A stretch of 64,000 nt of DNA. Source: Misgurnus anguillicaudatus (Eukaryota > Chordata > Actinopteri > Cypriniformes > Cobitidae). Position numbers and translations under genes: made by a program. The stretch is taken from assembly GCF_027580225.2 (NCBI RefSeq), contig NC_073359.2, forward strand, positions 9,104,001 to 9,168,000. The letters run 5' to 3'. Shown here one piece after another: positions 56,701-64,000 of the stretch (its first letter is position 1; every line of letters begins with the position of its first letter). The notes under the pieces were generated by a model. The model was not told where the DNA came from. It searched no databases and saw only the letters and a list, made by a program, of their open reading frames with translations.

Positions 56701-58358
56701 CAGGAAACAGGAGCACCATTGACTTCCATAGTAGGGAAGAAAAATAGTATGGAAGTTAATGGTGCCCGAAAACTCTTTAGTTAAAAAATATTGTTCTGGA
56801 AGATATTTTGAGCACAGACCTTTATACAGGTTTGTAGCAACTTAAGGGTGAGTAGATAATGACATCATTTTCATTTTTGGGTGAACTGTTCCTTTAAGAC
56901 CCACTGGTTTAAAGTAATGCCAAAAATGTTTTATTTTATTTATCAGCAGGGAAATTAATGTTTTAAGAGTGGCTTTGTGCCTTAATGCTTGTTTTTGGCC
57001 GCTGTATATATAAGCCTGAACTAAAAACATTTCTTTTATTTAACAGGTCTACCTGTGTTGATAGTCACCATCACATTAGCCTCTGCCTCTGGGAAATACA
57101 CTGCGGACGGTCACTGTTGGCTCAGTGTCCAGAACGGAGTCATATGGGGTTTCGCCGGCCCGGTCATCTTTATAATTATGGTTAATTTCTCTCATTAAAA
57201 ATTATCTTGTTTTTTCATGTTTTTGTGTTTTTACAGCACACATTTGTTTCAGGTGAACGTCATGATTCTTACTCGTGTGGTGGTCATCACCATCGTCACA
57301 GCCAAGAGAAGATCTCTGATGATGACTTTGAATAGCAGCCCAGAAGAACAAGTCTCTGAGCAAATAAAGTAAGACTTTAAAAATCTTATTTAGCTTTAGT
57401 AGCCTGCTCGATTTGTTTCTCCCCTTTGGGTCACCACATGGAGGCACCCTTTCACAGCTTTGCTCATGAGCGGAGGTCCTGTCAAATTACCCAATCAAAT
57501 CGCCTGCTTGTAGTGTTAGTAACTTCGGCTTTCATTAAAATGATTTATTCGTACATTGCAGGCTCTTTCAACATTCAATTTTTTCTTGTTTGTTTGTTTG
57601 CGGTCCATTAAGGGAACGATTAGATGTTTTCCTAGGAAGCTCAGTGTAAACTTTCAAATTGCACCGCTGCTGAATCCAGCGTTATATGCCTAAAACAGTC
57701 ATTTATATTGACTCACATGTTGGTTTATAGATATTTCAGCTTCTCCTTGAAACCATAAATAACCACAACACGAATTAAGCTGCCACATTTATCCAGCATT
57801 TTAATATGAAGTGCAGTTGACACTTGTAGACCTCCGGCATCAGTCGTCGAGGTGGGGCCCCGAGAAGGGCCCCTGTGTATAAGAAATATCAATGTGAGTC
57901 TTGAAAGCCGGTGGTCAAACATGGTGTCCGCCAAGGAAAATCAAACACACGCTTCCCCGCGCTGATTTGCAGCTGGTTCGCTTTAGCGGTTACCTGAACG
58001 GGGAGGTAATTTTATACTAAACAGAATTAAAAGCGATTTAGCGTGGAAATTGTCACAATGTGAGAATAAGCAGCAGCTCCTGTTGTGCTGGGATTGACCC
58101 CTGAAATTTAACTTCTTTAGTGTAAAAGTCAAAAGTGGCGTGCAACCAATATTTCAAGTGTGCGTGCCATCATGTATGCTTGTAATAAAATAATCTGTTT
58201 GCTTTATCAGACCTTCCCATGTGTTTGTGATTTTCAGGGCCGCGGTTAAAGCAGTGCTGGTTCTGTTGCCGATTCTGGGCCTGACCTGGCTCTGTGGAGT
58301 CCTGGTACCATTTTCTGTGGTTATAGCTTATGTCTTCAGCCTCCTAAACTCGTTACAG
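35759..58358 (+). CDS. adgrd2: adhesion GPCR, ADGRD group (ADGRD2/GPR144-like), 3' partial, 19 exons
   Basis: Cell-surface adhesion receptor. The frame joins exactly over 19 exons (2,799 nt, 933 codons). Order: signal peptide (MKFLEIICSNVFVLIHHC), first half of a C-type-lectin-like domain (~aa 22-94), pentraxin domain (~95-307), second lectin half (~308-352), GAIN domain, GPS (CNHTTNFAVLM, ~aa 674-684), then TM1 to the start of TM7. Receptor hallmarks are AFSWMLVEGLLLW in TM3, GHCWLS in ECL2 (disulfide to the TM3 Cys) and LPILGLTWLCGVL in TM6. The end of TM7 and the cytoplasmic tail lie beyond the window, after an intron of at least 5.6 kb. Group assignment rests on the pentraxin domain and 7TM similarity to GPR133/GPR144. 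The symbol is my best guess, as ADGRD1 is the alternative. One splice choice is uncertain (see 40337). Confidence 0.85.
35909..35936 (+). CDS. adgrd2: receptor micro-exon 2 (signal peptide end)
   Basis: 28 nt reading VLIHHCMEQ. Acceptor ttttgtag, donor CAAG|gtaata, phase 1, which matches the next exon. Confidence 0.7.
35937..38729. mobile_element. receptor intron 2: layered MITEs
   Basis: 36115-37630 has ends agtcacaatgaaa / tttcattgtgact. Inside it, 36273-37406 has ends aggtgtgttcgac / tcgaacacacct, and inside that lies 36514-36929 (cccatagatatatacac / gtatatatctatgg). 37631-38668 has ends agggacaatatgtaat / tgacatattgtgcct and holds 37866-38276 (gttcacaccagacgtggtag / taccacggctggtgtgaatg). 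Confidence 0.7.
38730..38948 (+). CDS. adgrd2: receptor exon 3: N-terminal half of C-type-lectin-like domain
   Basis: Reads YYEYVPDRQQWSASQMLCHQ, then RSGTLAVASSAEEIQNLNSF and QAVWIES. This is the lectin pattern of strand 1, helix 1 with Cys1, helix 2, and the WIG-like strand 2. Phase 1 at both ends. No second-half cysteines are present here. Confidence 0.85.
38949..39225. other. receptor intron 3
   Basis: AT-rich, nothing recognised. Confidence 0.6.
39226..39864 (+). CDS. adgrd2: receptor exon 4: complete pentraxin domain
   Basis: 639 nt (213 codons), phase 1 to phase 1. Reads FPVRPHRKSARLLYKFP, then VLTICAHIQFNPTCHGHSTV, WHFVCASWIGSSGKWAIWVD, ALCGNITQLYMWDKVL and VTSGLFFKW. This gives a pentraxin/LamG fold with its paired cysteines and the near-signature HxxCxSW (classic pentraxins have HxCxSW). 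Donor CAAG|gtaaag; a second gtaaag 6 nt later is in the same phase. Confidence 0.9.
40337..40471 (+). CDS. adgrd2: receptor exon 5: C-terminal half of C-type-lectin-like domain
   Basis: Reads KEFCVSFDPGSGNWIKDFC, then GSVCLFQK: lectin Cys2, the W-x-D-x-C motif with Cys3, and the final Cys4. Start chosen at acceptor gatacag because the stronger upstream acceptor (tgcag, ending 40285) would add 17 codons including an in-frame TAA. Donor AAAG|gtgatt. Confidence 0.7.
40621..40694 (+). CDS. adgrd2: receptor exon 6 (linker)
   Basis: Reads QLDSFGFPGTRFFTQVSNEL. Acceptor cgtttcag, donor ACT|gtgagt. Phase fits both neighbours. Confidence 0.75.
40853..41108. repeat. repeat with TGATCCTGGATCAAC ends
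   Basis: tgatcctggatcaac recurs at the left and is mirrored at the right (gttgatccaggatcaac). Confidence 0.5.
41139..41830. mobile_element. 692-bp element with 11-bp target duplication
   Basis: aatgtagatat is repeated exactly at 41128-41138 and 41831-41841, around short inverted ends agtctc / gagact. No transposase frame. Confidence 0.7.
42237..43601. mobile_element. 1.37-kb hAT-type non-autonomous element
   Basis: Perfect 8-bp duplication gctgtttc (42229-42236, 43602-43609). Subterminal regions rich in attaatcgatt/cgagttactcga. Contains a short (CA)n at about 43150. Its ORFs are short and unrecognised. Confidence 0.85.
43602..43925. mobile_element. MITE whose left end was hit by the hAT element
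   Basis: gctgtttctcaat at left is mirrored by attgagaaacc at right. cgcaagtacag/cttgcgttc words repeat inside. Confidence 0.6.
44255..44690. mobile_element. MITE with TTAACTCTTTCC ends
   Basis: ttaactctttccccgcc and ggcgaaggaaagagttaa are inverted. Sister copies at 52231-52683 and 54174-54651. Confidence 0.8.
44792..45079 (+). CDS. adgrd2: receptor exon 7 (GAIN subdomain A)
   Basis: 96 codons of mainly helical sequence, including LIKTILRVIDSNADIITHSD and VRNWLELASRLID, with N-glycosylation sequons NLT and NKT. Matches the helical GAIN-A region. Confidence 0.85.
45269..45380 (+). CDS. adgrd2: receptor exon 8 (GAIN)
   Basis: Reads SIIESVDKLLWTLSDVLWAE, a helix of GAIN-A. Acceptor tttcttag, phase 0 in, phase 1 out. 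Confidence 0.82.
45591..45728 (+). CDS. adgrd2: receptor exon 9 (GAIN)
   Basis: Reads IHLEARTLSQMSCGYVYKPS and ILIPESEVQRIF. The IPxEA-like strand is typical of adhesion GPCRs (ADGRD1 has IQIPHEAF). Confidence 0.85.
45803..45905 (+). CDS. adgrd2: receptor exon 10 (GAIN)
   Basis: Reads VMFIHTYYSHLLDLSKLEAK. The donor AAGAG|gttagc was chosen because the tempting upstream ACA|gtaaga gives the wrong phase for the next exon. Confidence 0.82.
46014..46125 (+). CDS. adgrd2: receptor exon 11 (GAIN-B)
   Basis: Reads HIGQLATAVISATVRD, then NVPVSVQYTLSPGAM, typical GAIN-B strands before the GPS. Confidence 0.85.
46126..47551. other. receptor intron 11
   Basis: 46187-47200 looks like an old repeat, but its ends are too decayed to define. 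The rest is AT-rich with nothing recognised. Confidence 0.4.
47552..47607 (+). CDS. adgrd2: receptor exon 12 (GPS, first strand)
   Basis: Reads EFSNQVTPLCVFWSVTF. CVFW is the first conserved GPS cysteine motif. Confidence 0.88.
47693..47819 (+). CDS. adgrd2: receptor exon 13 (GPS cleavage site)
   Basis: Reads SDWSNEGCRVL, then CFCNHTTNFAVLMNYMEPR. It has the W..GC, C.C and cleavage-site order of a GPS. The tripeptide is H-T-T instead of the usual H-L-T/S. The tethered agonist would be TNFAVLM. Confidence 0.92.
47850..48585. mobile_element. two foldback MITE copies (CACTGCAAAA family)
   Basis: A truncated copy to about 48140, then a full copy 48165-48582 from actgcaaaaaatg to tttttgcagtg. 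Confidence 0.75.
48646..48807 (+). repeat. tRNA-derived SINE
   Basis: tRNA-like head with B box ggttcgatcc (48692-48701), then tail gatgcactgtaagatgcattt and ataaatataaatg. The A box is partly decayed. Confidence 0.7.
49149..49252 (+). CDS. adgrd2: receptor exon 14 (TM1)
   Basis: Reads KLTFIGSGASLCALVVTLML, the first membrane helix. Phase 0 in, phase 2 out. Confidence 0.9.
49486..51470. repeat. tandem repeat, ~370-bp unit, 4 full copies plus partial
   Basis: gaccctggaccacaaaacc, then aagatcatgtcccatgaaga and gatggtgtatacatc recur at ~370-bp spacing (copies beginning near 49486, 50310, 50686 and 51058). The first copy is split by 49667-50142. Confidence 0.88.
49667..50142. mobile_element. 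foldback MITE (CACTGCAAAA family) inside tandem array
   Basis: Complete palindrome from cactgcaaaaaatg to cattttttgcagtg, inserted in gacgtctt...taaatgtgat, which is uninterrupted in the other array units. Confidence 0.9.
51471..52230. other. receptor intron 14, unique part
   Basis: No gene or clear repeat recognised. Confidence 0.5.
52231..52683. mobile_element. MITE with TTAACTC ends (sister of 44255)
   Basis: Shares ttaactcttaccccgccag and gattgccggaaaaactcgtc with 44255. The right end is decayed. Confidence 0.75.
52753..52855 (+). CDS. adgrd2: receptor exon 15 (TM2)
   Basis: Reads SVHKNLFVSLICAQIVLLCS, the H.NL..S TM2 motif of family B2 receptors. Confidence 0.92.
53090..53429. mobile_element. 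hAT-type MITE, 340 bp
   Basis: Ends tagggctgcataacgatta and taatcgttatgcatcccta, with flanking 8-mers attataag/attagaag (one mismatch). Confidence 0.82.
53697..53850 (+). CDS. adgrd2: receptor exon 16 (TM3 to TM4)
   Basis: Reads VACMLVAALMHLFFMAAFSW, then MLVEGLLLW and KYYYLIGWG. FSWMLVEG is diagnostic of adhesion receptors. VACML carries the TM3 cysteine. Confidence 0.95.
53976..54834. mobile_element. TTAA-family MITE with nested elements
   Basis: Left aggaatagctcaccccaaaa and right attttgggttaagtattcct are inverted. It contains an internally deleted TTAACTC MITE (54174-54651), which contains 54281-54621. Confidence 0.65.
54281..54621. mobile_element. TTAA-bounded MITE (AGGGGTCATATTATG family), 341 bp
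   Basis: Ends aggggtcatattatg and catgctatgacccct, with TTAA at 54277-54280 and 54622-54625. Confidence 0.88.
54835..56455. repeat. minisatellite, ~66-bp unit, ~24 copies
   Basis: Unit contains tttctttaatatttcctg, ataatatataatgcttttta and actatgcattatctatgggg. A ~380-bp block (55620-55790) recurs at about 56000-56180 as a local higher-order copy. Confidence 0.92.
56700..56896. mobile_element. right part of TTAA-type hairpin MITE
   Basis: Hairpin accattgacttccatagta / tatggaagttaatggt and terminus tttttgggtgaactgttcct then TTAA. Same family as the array at 19199. Confidence 0.75.
57047..57180 (+). CDS. adgrd2: receptor exon 17 (TM4, ECL2, TM5)
   Basis: Reads LPVLIVTITLASASGKYTAD, GHCWLSV and GVIWGFAGPVIFIIM. 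The CWLS motif provides the ECL2 cysteine. Donor ATG|gttaat is weaker than usual. Confidence 0.93.
57253..57368 (+). CDS. adgrd2: receptor exon 18 (TM5 end, ICL3)
   Basis: Reads VNVMILTRVVVITIVTAKRR and a Ser/Glu-rich loop. Phase 2 out. Confidence 0.92.
57369..58237. other. receptor intron 18
   Basis: No repeat or gene recognised. Confidence 0.5.
58238..58358 (+). CDS. adgrd2: receptor exon 19 (TM6, start of TM7)
   Basis: Reads VKAVLVLLPILGLTWLCGVL, then VVIAYVFSLLNSLQ. The next exon (rest of TM7 and the tail) was not found in the remaining 5.6 kb, so the gene continues off the right edge. Confidence 0.94.
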
Positions 58359-59212
58359 GTAAGAAGCTTTCTTTCACACCATCATTACCCTATTATTGTC
58401 TACATTATACTTTGGTGCGATTGTAGAAAAAATGTAACACAAAATATACATTTTCAAATTGAGAATATTACATGTATATATTATATACATTTTCAATTCA
58501 CCCTCACTTTAATTCGTAGTACAGTCAGACACATGTGAAGGGTCTGAAGCATGTGAAGGGTGCTGGGATTTGTTAGCATTGAAGTACATGGTGGTTTTAG
58601 CAGAGGTAAACAGTGGGGAGTGAAAAGATAATTGCTGTTTAACATGGAGACGGTACAGATTGAGCGAAATGGTGCGTGTATATGATTGGCGAGGAATGTG
58701 TGTGTTATTCAGAGTTCCCGTGTCACATTTACAGTTGGATTACATTAGGGTTTTTCTTCTCCACGCTATTCTCTCCATTCGGCACTTGTCTGTTTCTTAC
58801 AAATCTGTAATAGTAGCTGCCGTACAGGTTTGCCTGTTTTAGTCCTTTGCTCCAGTGTAGCTTTTTTAGTACAGATGTCAGAATCTGGGTGATTTTTTTT
58901 GGCGAGAGACACTTCCTTTTCCCGTTAACTTATTATAAATGGCCAGTGCATTTTTTTGTAAAGCTGCTTAAAATTATGATTATGATACATTCTAGGAAAT
59001 TAGACTAAGTTTTGCATTAATCGTTATTTATTTGTTTTTCATGTAAAATTAAGAAGTTAATCGCATTTCAGCAGTACTGCTACAGTACAGTAAGTGTACA
59101 GAATACTTTAAATAAGGTTTCAGATTTATTTGTTTTAATTTTAATTCTGTTGTCTTTCAAAACTTACATTATTACACTGTAAAAAAGATTTGTTGGTTCA
59201 ACTTGAAACACT

Positions 59213-59436
59213 TGGGGGTGGTTTCCCGGACAGGGATTAGTTTAAGACAGGACTAGGCCTTAGTTAAATTAGGAGTTATAACTAGTTTAAACAAATTACT
59301 TCTGTGTATTTTCAGGCAAAAAAAGGGCACTGATGTATTTTAAGATATGTCAGTGTAAGCTGTTTTCAGTTTGGACAGCTCTTACATTTATTTTAGTCTA
59401 GGACTAGTCTAATCCCTGTCCGGGAAACCACCCCAA
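59213..59436. mobile_element. MITE with GGTTTCCCGGACAGGG ends
   Basis: gggtggtttcccggacaggg and ccctgtccgggaaaccaccc are an almost perfect inverted pair. Confidence 0.85.
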
Positions 59437-59550
59437 AGTTACCTGGTTGCCTTAAAATTTTTGAGGCAATTTATAACCTTTTATTTACCAGTGTAGGATA
59501 CACTTAAAGTTTGGGTAATTCTCACGAAATCCAGATTTAGATGGTGTCCA

Positions 59551-60017
59551 CTGCAAAAATATTATTTTCAAGAAAAAAAAATGTCTTACTATTTTTGTCT
59601 TGTTTTCAGTAAAAAATATCAAAAAAATTCTTAAATGAAGATGCTTTTTCTTGATGAGCAAAACGACCCTAGAAAATAAGTCTAGTTTTTAGACCAAAAA
59701 TATAAAATTTAAGTGATATTGTGCATAAAACAAGAAGAAAAAAAAATCTGCCAATGGGATAAGCAAATTTTTCTTGAATTTAGTGTTTAAGAAAAATGTT
59801 CAAGATTTTTTGCCTACACCATTGGCAGATGTTTTTGCTTGTTTTATCCACAAAATTACTTAAATTTGATATTTTTGGTCTAAAAACTAGACTTATTTTC
59901 TTGGGTCGTTTTGTTCATCATGAAAAAGCATCTTAAGAATTTTTTGATATTTTTACTGAAAACAAGACAAAAATACTAAGAATTTTTTTTCTTGAAAATC
60001 ATTTTTTTGCAGTGCAG
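59551..60017. mobile_element. foldback MITE (CACTGCAAAA family)
   Basis: Full-length palindrome from cactgcaaaaatatt to ttttttgcagtg. Confidence 0.88.
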
Positions 60018-61857
60018 CATCAGAATTTTTATAAAGCCCTAAAGCCCAATTTTTTTGCACATACTGTATAAGATTAAGGTCTGAACTTACTATAACCATT
60101 ATTTTTAGAGGATTTAAAAAATATTTCCTATAGAATTATTTACATTTTTTAGATTATCTTTAAAAAATTATCATTACCGCAACATATTAAATATATGCAT
60201 TTACAAACTCATGTTTCGGTAATGAGAACTAAAAAGTTGTCTAGGTACTATGACAAACAAAATTTAAACTTTTATCTGGAGAGTCAAAATAAGAACTGCT
60301 TACCTGGTAGCCATCTTGGGTGTCACAGTCAATTATGTCCCTTCCAACATTTTTTTTAAATGTTAGTTCCTTGAGGGCTTAACAATGATTGAAAATTGTT
60401 GCGGAGGATGAGAAAATTGGTCTTAGACACATTTATATTCCTTATTATTGTTTCTACATTTCCCAATGATCACCAAATACCACATGTTTCTTTACTGTAA
60501 ATGTTTATAGTATAACATGCACTGAAGCTTTTTATTTTTTAGATTTTTTTAATTATAAATATTTCCATGTCAAAGAACCCAAATCTAGTCATGGATACAT
60601 TGCGGTAATGATAATTTTCCACTTAAATGTGGAAAAAACAACAAAATTGGTTTGTATGATGTCATTTGAAATCATGTGCAAAATAGTACATAAAGATATG
60701 TTTATAACTGTATGATTCTTATTTTGATACTCTTACTTTTGCATTTACTTTTTTATCAAAATGTTTCATGACACCTCATAAGTCTAATTTCATGAGAATC
60801 GCCCGTTTGTGAAATGAGGGAAAGTAATATTTATATTCTCTTTGAAAAAATATAGTTTCTCATACAGTATCTTAAAACTTCTAAATTAGCAATGTTAATT
60901 TTGTCTGATACTTTCCATAATCAAAGCAATCTAATTGCTCATGCTGTGTTTAATAACTTGTACCCAATATCACAGTAGGTTCGATCAAAGAAAGAAAAGT
61001 GTGTCATTCTTTATGTCTTACAAGCTTGTGCTGTTTGTATTTTGTGTTCTCAATCTGCAAAGCTTCTTAATCAGTTGTTTCTGTAATAGAGCTGTATATA
61101 TCACTGGAAAATCAATAGAGATTTAGTCGGACTCACATCATTAAACCACACTATAAATAGTTCATTTTTCACTCTAATTAAAAAATGTCTCACCACAGTG
61201 ATAATTGATGTAGGCCGTTTTGAAACAAAATCACAGTTTGCCTGGTTTACTTGTTTATTCTTGTTGTTGAAAACTAGAATATATGATTCTTTGAGGTCAA
61301 ACGGACATGTTTTTTTTCTTAATGCTGTCTAAAGAAATCTTTTCATAGATGTATATATTCAACTGAAAACATGTGGCAATTCATGTTGTTTGCATTGGAA
61401 ATATTTACACTGTAAATATGCTTTAGTAAATGAGAGATATCACTAACTATCAATATTTTGAGTTTCACTGAAGTTTGGATAAAATATTTGTGTTACTAAT
61501 TCCAGCATATATTTTTATGTACATGCATTTATCCGAGACAGGAGAGGGCATCTGTAATGTAGTATTTTTTATCAGTCTATTGTAAATAATATATTTTTGT
61601 CCTTCAGTAAAATCTGCTGTATTGCCTCTTAGCTGTAAAGGCCAATAGTAATGATTTATATTTTATAATATTGAATTTCTAATTAGTTAAATTTAATATG
61701 AACACTTCGTGACTATATATTTATACATTTTAAGATGGACATTCAGTATATTGAATGCTATAATTCTTTACACAAAATACAGAACTAACTATTAAATGAT
61801 TAATTAAATTGTTTTGGGGAAATATATGATGCTAAGTTTACTAGTTCATAAATAGTT
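60018..61857. other. AT-rich intron sequence
   Basis: No exon for the end of TM7 and no clear repeat found here. Confidence 0.5.
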
Positions 61858-61945
61858 CTGGTTAACTGCATTAACCAGGACACTAACCAAGATCATGGGT
61901 TTGATTCTCAGGGGACCCCCATACTGATAAACAGTCCCTCCAGAA
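61858..61945 (+). repeat. degenerate SINE fragment
   Basis: B-box-like gggtttgattctcagggg followed by catactgataaacag, as in the SINE at 48646. Confidence 0.4.
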
Positions 61946-62090
61946 AAACGTGATTGTGCGATCGCATGATTCAATGCATAATCAGCCAAAGTCTGCATAT
62001 TTATGCGGGGGCCTCATTTTTTCAAATACGCCGCACTTTTGCCGCATAAATTGCAGATTTTCCCGCATTTTCATAGCAAAAGTCACATAT

Positions 62091-62390
62091 AGACGGTTTC
62101 ATCAGCGCACATGCGGTGACGCGACGCGTCTGTTCCGAACTTTACTTCTGGTTTCAGTTTTTTTAATGGTTTGGCTAGTTGCTAAACTGAACTCTTGAAC
62201 AAATTACTCTTCGAAAAAAAACAAATATTCTGGTTTCCTAGGTAATCTGCATGTTGTTTATTTTGCTTGTTAAATATAAATAAACTACGTTTTAAGTACT
62301 TTGTTGTTATTTATTCTTAGCAGAGTTTACCGGAAGTTACGTGTTGACCACGAAAGCCGCTTGTTTATGTTGTTACTGCTGAAACCGTCT
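62091..62390. mobile_element. MITE with AGACGGTTTCA ends, 300 bp
   Basis: agacggtttcatcag and ctgctgaaaccgtct are inverted and sit between atat repeats. Confidence 0.75.
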
Positions 62391-62519
62391 ATATGGTAGC
62401 AGAAAGTTAAAAAAATTATGCATTTACTTCACACAACCACAGCCATGTCCACTGTTGCTATGGGAATGTTAAGAAGTGACGTAATTATGCGACGTGAACA
62501 TCATTGAAAAGCTGCAAAC

Positions 62520-63925
62520 CCCAACCGCAGTTTTTGCAAGTTCCCGCAATTTTTGCAAGTTCCTGCAATTTTTGCAGTTCCCGCAATTTTTGCAGTTCCC
62601 GCAATTTTTGCAGTTCCCGCAACTTTTGCAAGTACCCGCAATTTTTCCAAGTTCCCGCAGTTTTTGCAAGTTCCCACAGTTTTTGCAAGTTCCCGCAGTT
62701 TTTGCAAGTTCCCGCAGTTTTTGCAAGTTCCCGCAATTTTTGCAGTTCCCGCAATTTTTGCAGTTCCCCAAATTTATGCAAGTACCCCGCAATTTTTCCA
62801 AGTTCTCGCAGTTTTTGCAAGTTCCCGCAGTTTTTGCAAGTTCCCGCAGTTTTTGCAAGTTCCCGCAATTTTTGCAGTTCCCGCAATTTTTGCAAGTACC
62901 CGCAATTTTTGCAAGTTCTCGCAATTTTTCCAAGTTCCCGCAGTTTTTGCAAGTTCCCGCAGTTTTTGCAAGTTCCCGCAGTTTTTGCAAGTTCCCGCAA
63001 TTTTTGCAGTTCCCGCAATTTTTGCAGTTCCCGCAGTTTTTGCAAGTTCCCGCAGTTTTTGCAAGTTCCCGCAGTTTTTGCAAGTTCCCGCAGTTTTTGC
63101 AAGTTCCCGCAGTTTTTGCAAGTTCCCGCAGTTTATGCAGTTCCCGCAATTTTTGCAAGTACCCGCAATTTTTGCAAGTTCTCGCAATTTTTCCAAGTTC
63201 CCGCAGTTTTTGCAAGTTCCCGCAGTTTTTGGAAGTTCCCGCAGTTTTTGCAAGTTCCCGCAATTTTTGCAGTTCCCGCAATTTTTGCAGTTCCCGCAGT
63301 TTTTGCAAGTTCCCGCAGTTTTTGCAAGTTCCCGCAGTTTTTGCAAGTTCCCGCAGTTTTTGCAAGTTCCCGCAATTTTTGCAGTTCCCGCAATTTTTGC
63401 AGTTCCCGCAATTTTTGCAGTTCCCGCAATTTTTGCAAGTACCCCGCAATTTTTCCAAGTTCTCGCAGTTTTTCCAAGTTCCCGCAGTTTTTGCAAGTTC
63501 CCGCAGTTTTTGCAAGTTCCCGCAGTTTTTGCAAGTTCCCGCAGTTTTTGCAAGTTCCCGCAATTTTTGCAGTTCCCGCAATTTTTGCAAGTACCCGCAA
63601 TTTTTGCAAGTTCTCGCAATTTTTCCAAGTTCCCGCATTTTTTGCAAGTTCCCGCAGTTTTTGCAAGTTCCCGCAGTTTTTACAAGTTCCCGCAGTTTTT
63701 GCAAGTTCCCGCAGTTTTTGCAAGTTCCCGCAATTTTTGCAGTTCCCGCAATTTTTGCAGTTCCCGCAGTTTTTGCAAGTTCCCGCAGTTTTTGCAAGTT
63801 CCCGCAGTTTTTGCAAGTTCCCGCAGTTTTTGCAAGTTCCCGCAGTTTTTGCAAGTTCCCGCAGCAAGTTCCCGCAGTTTTTGCAAGTTCCCGCAGTTTT
63901 TGCAAGTTCCCGAGTTTTTGGAGTT
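62520..63925. repeat. 18/19-bp minisatellite, ~75 copies
   Basis: Units aagttcccgcagtttttgc (19 bp) and gttcccgcaatttttgca (18 bp) alternate in blocks. No unit carries a stop in any frame of either strand, which explains long low-complexity open frames here. No start context, splice signal or composition supports a gene. It lies inside a larger repeat that begins near 61930 (ccctccagaaaaacgtgatt). Confidence 0.93.
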
Positions 63926-64000
63926 CTCGCAATTTCATTGCAAAAAATTGCATAAATATCTGCATATTCCATTGCATTTTTAAGAAAACGTGCCACAAGA

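Noticed and set aside
62520..63925. CRISPR-like regular short repeats
   Set aside because: There are no unique spacers; units follow each other directly in a eukaryotic intron.
62469..63998. Open frames of up to 509 codons on both strands, rich in Cys-Lys-Asn or Phe-Cys-Ser
   Set aside because: All are translations of the same 18/19-bp tandem repeat in different frames. No independent evidence for a gene.
58359..64000. Search for the last receptor exon (end of TM7)
   Set aside because: No segment reading like the end of TM7 after an acceptor was found, so the exon is taken to lie beyond the window.

Overview
The window is AT-rich, intron-rich vertebrate DNA. The proteins and the repeat set (palindromic MITEs bounded by TTAA, tRNA-derived SINEs, hAT-type MITEs) point to a teleost, most likely a cyprinid-type fish. 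The species is inferred, not proven. No prokaryotic features are present.

Two protein-coding genes lie head to tail on the + strand. The first (1366-33717) is kif14, the mitotic/cytokinetic kinesin-3-type motor. Its N-terminal extension and P-loop exons lie off the left edge. I could join 27 coding exons in one continuous frame (1,199 full codons plus stop), covering most of the motor, the FHA domain, the coiled coils and the C-terminal tail. The 3'UTR ends near a polyA signal at 34194. The second (35759-58358, cut by the right edge) is an adhesion G-protein-coupled receptor of the ADGRD (GPR133/GPR144) group, most like ADGRD2. I could join 19 exons giving 933 codons: two micro-exons for the signal peptide, a C-type-lectin-like half, a complete pentraxin domain in one symmetric exon, the second lectin half, the GAIN domain with GPS, and TM1 to the start of TM7.

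Most of the remaining sequence is repeats. Region by region: 1-1.3 kb tandem foldback repeat with an insertion; 8.4-11.4 kb a minisatellite with ~838-bp higher-order repeats; 12.3-14.3 kb a hAT MITE amplified in tandem with its flank; 19.2-21.6 kb an array of about 17 hairpins; 24-25.5 kb nested palindromes; 26-28 kb nested foldback and hAT MITEs; 29.2 kb a perfect 49-bp inverted repeat; 30-33 kb a chain of MITEs; 36-38.7 kb and 41-44.7 kb layered MITEs in receptor introns; 49.5-51.5 kb a ~370-bp tandem array; 54.8-56.5 kb a ~66-bp array; 62.5-63.9 kb an 18/19-bp array that creates long but spurious open frames on both strands.

The genes appear to be unrelated in function (cytokinesis motor versus surface receptor). 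Their adjacency may reflect the NR5A1/NR5A2 paralogon. The strongest biological observation is that the receptor's pentraxin domain sits inside a C-type-lectin fold as a single phase 1-1 exon, with the four canonical lectin cysteines divided two-sided around it (one before, three after).
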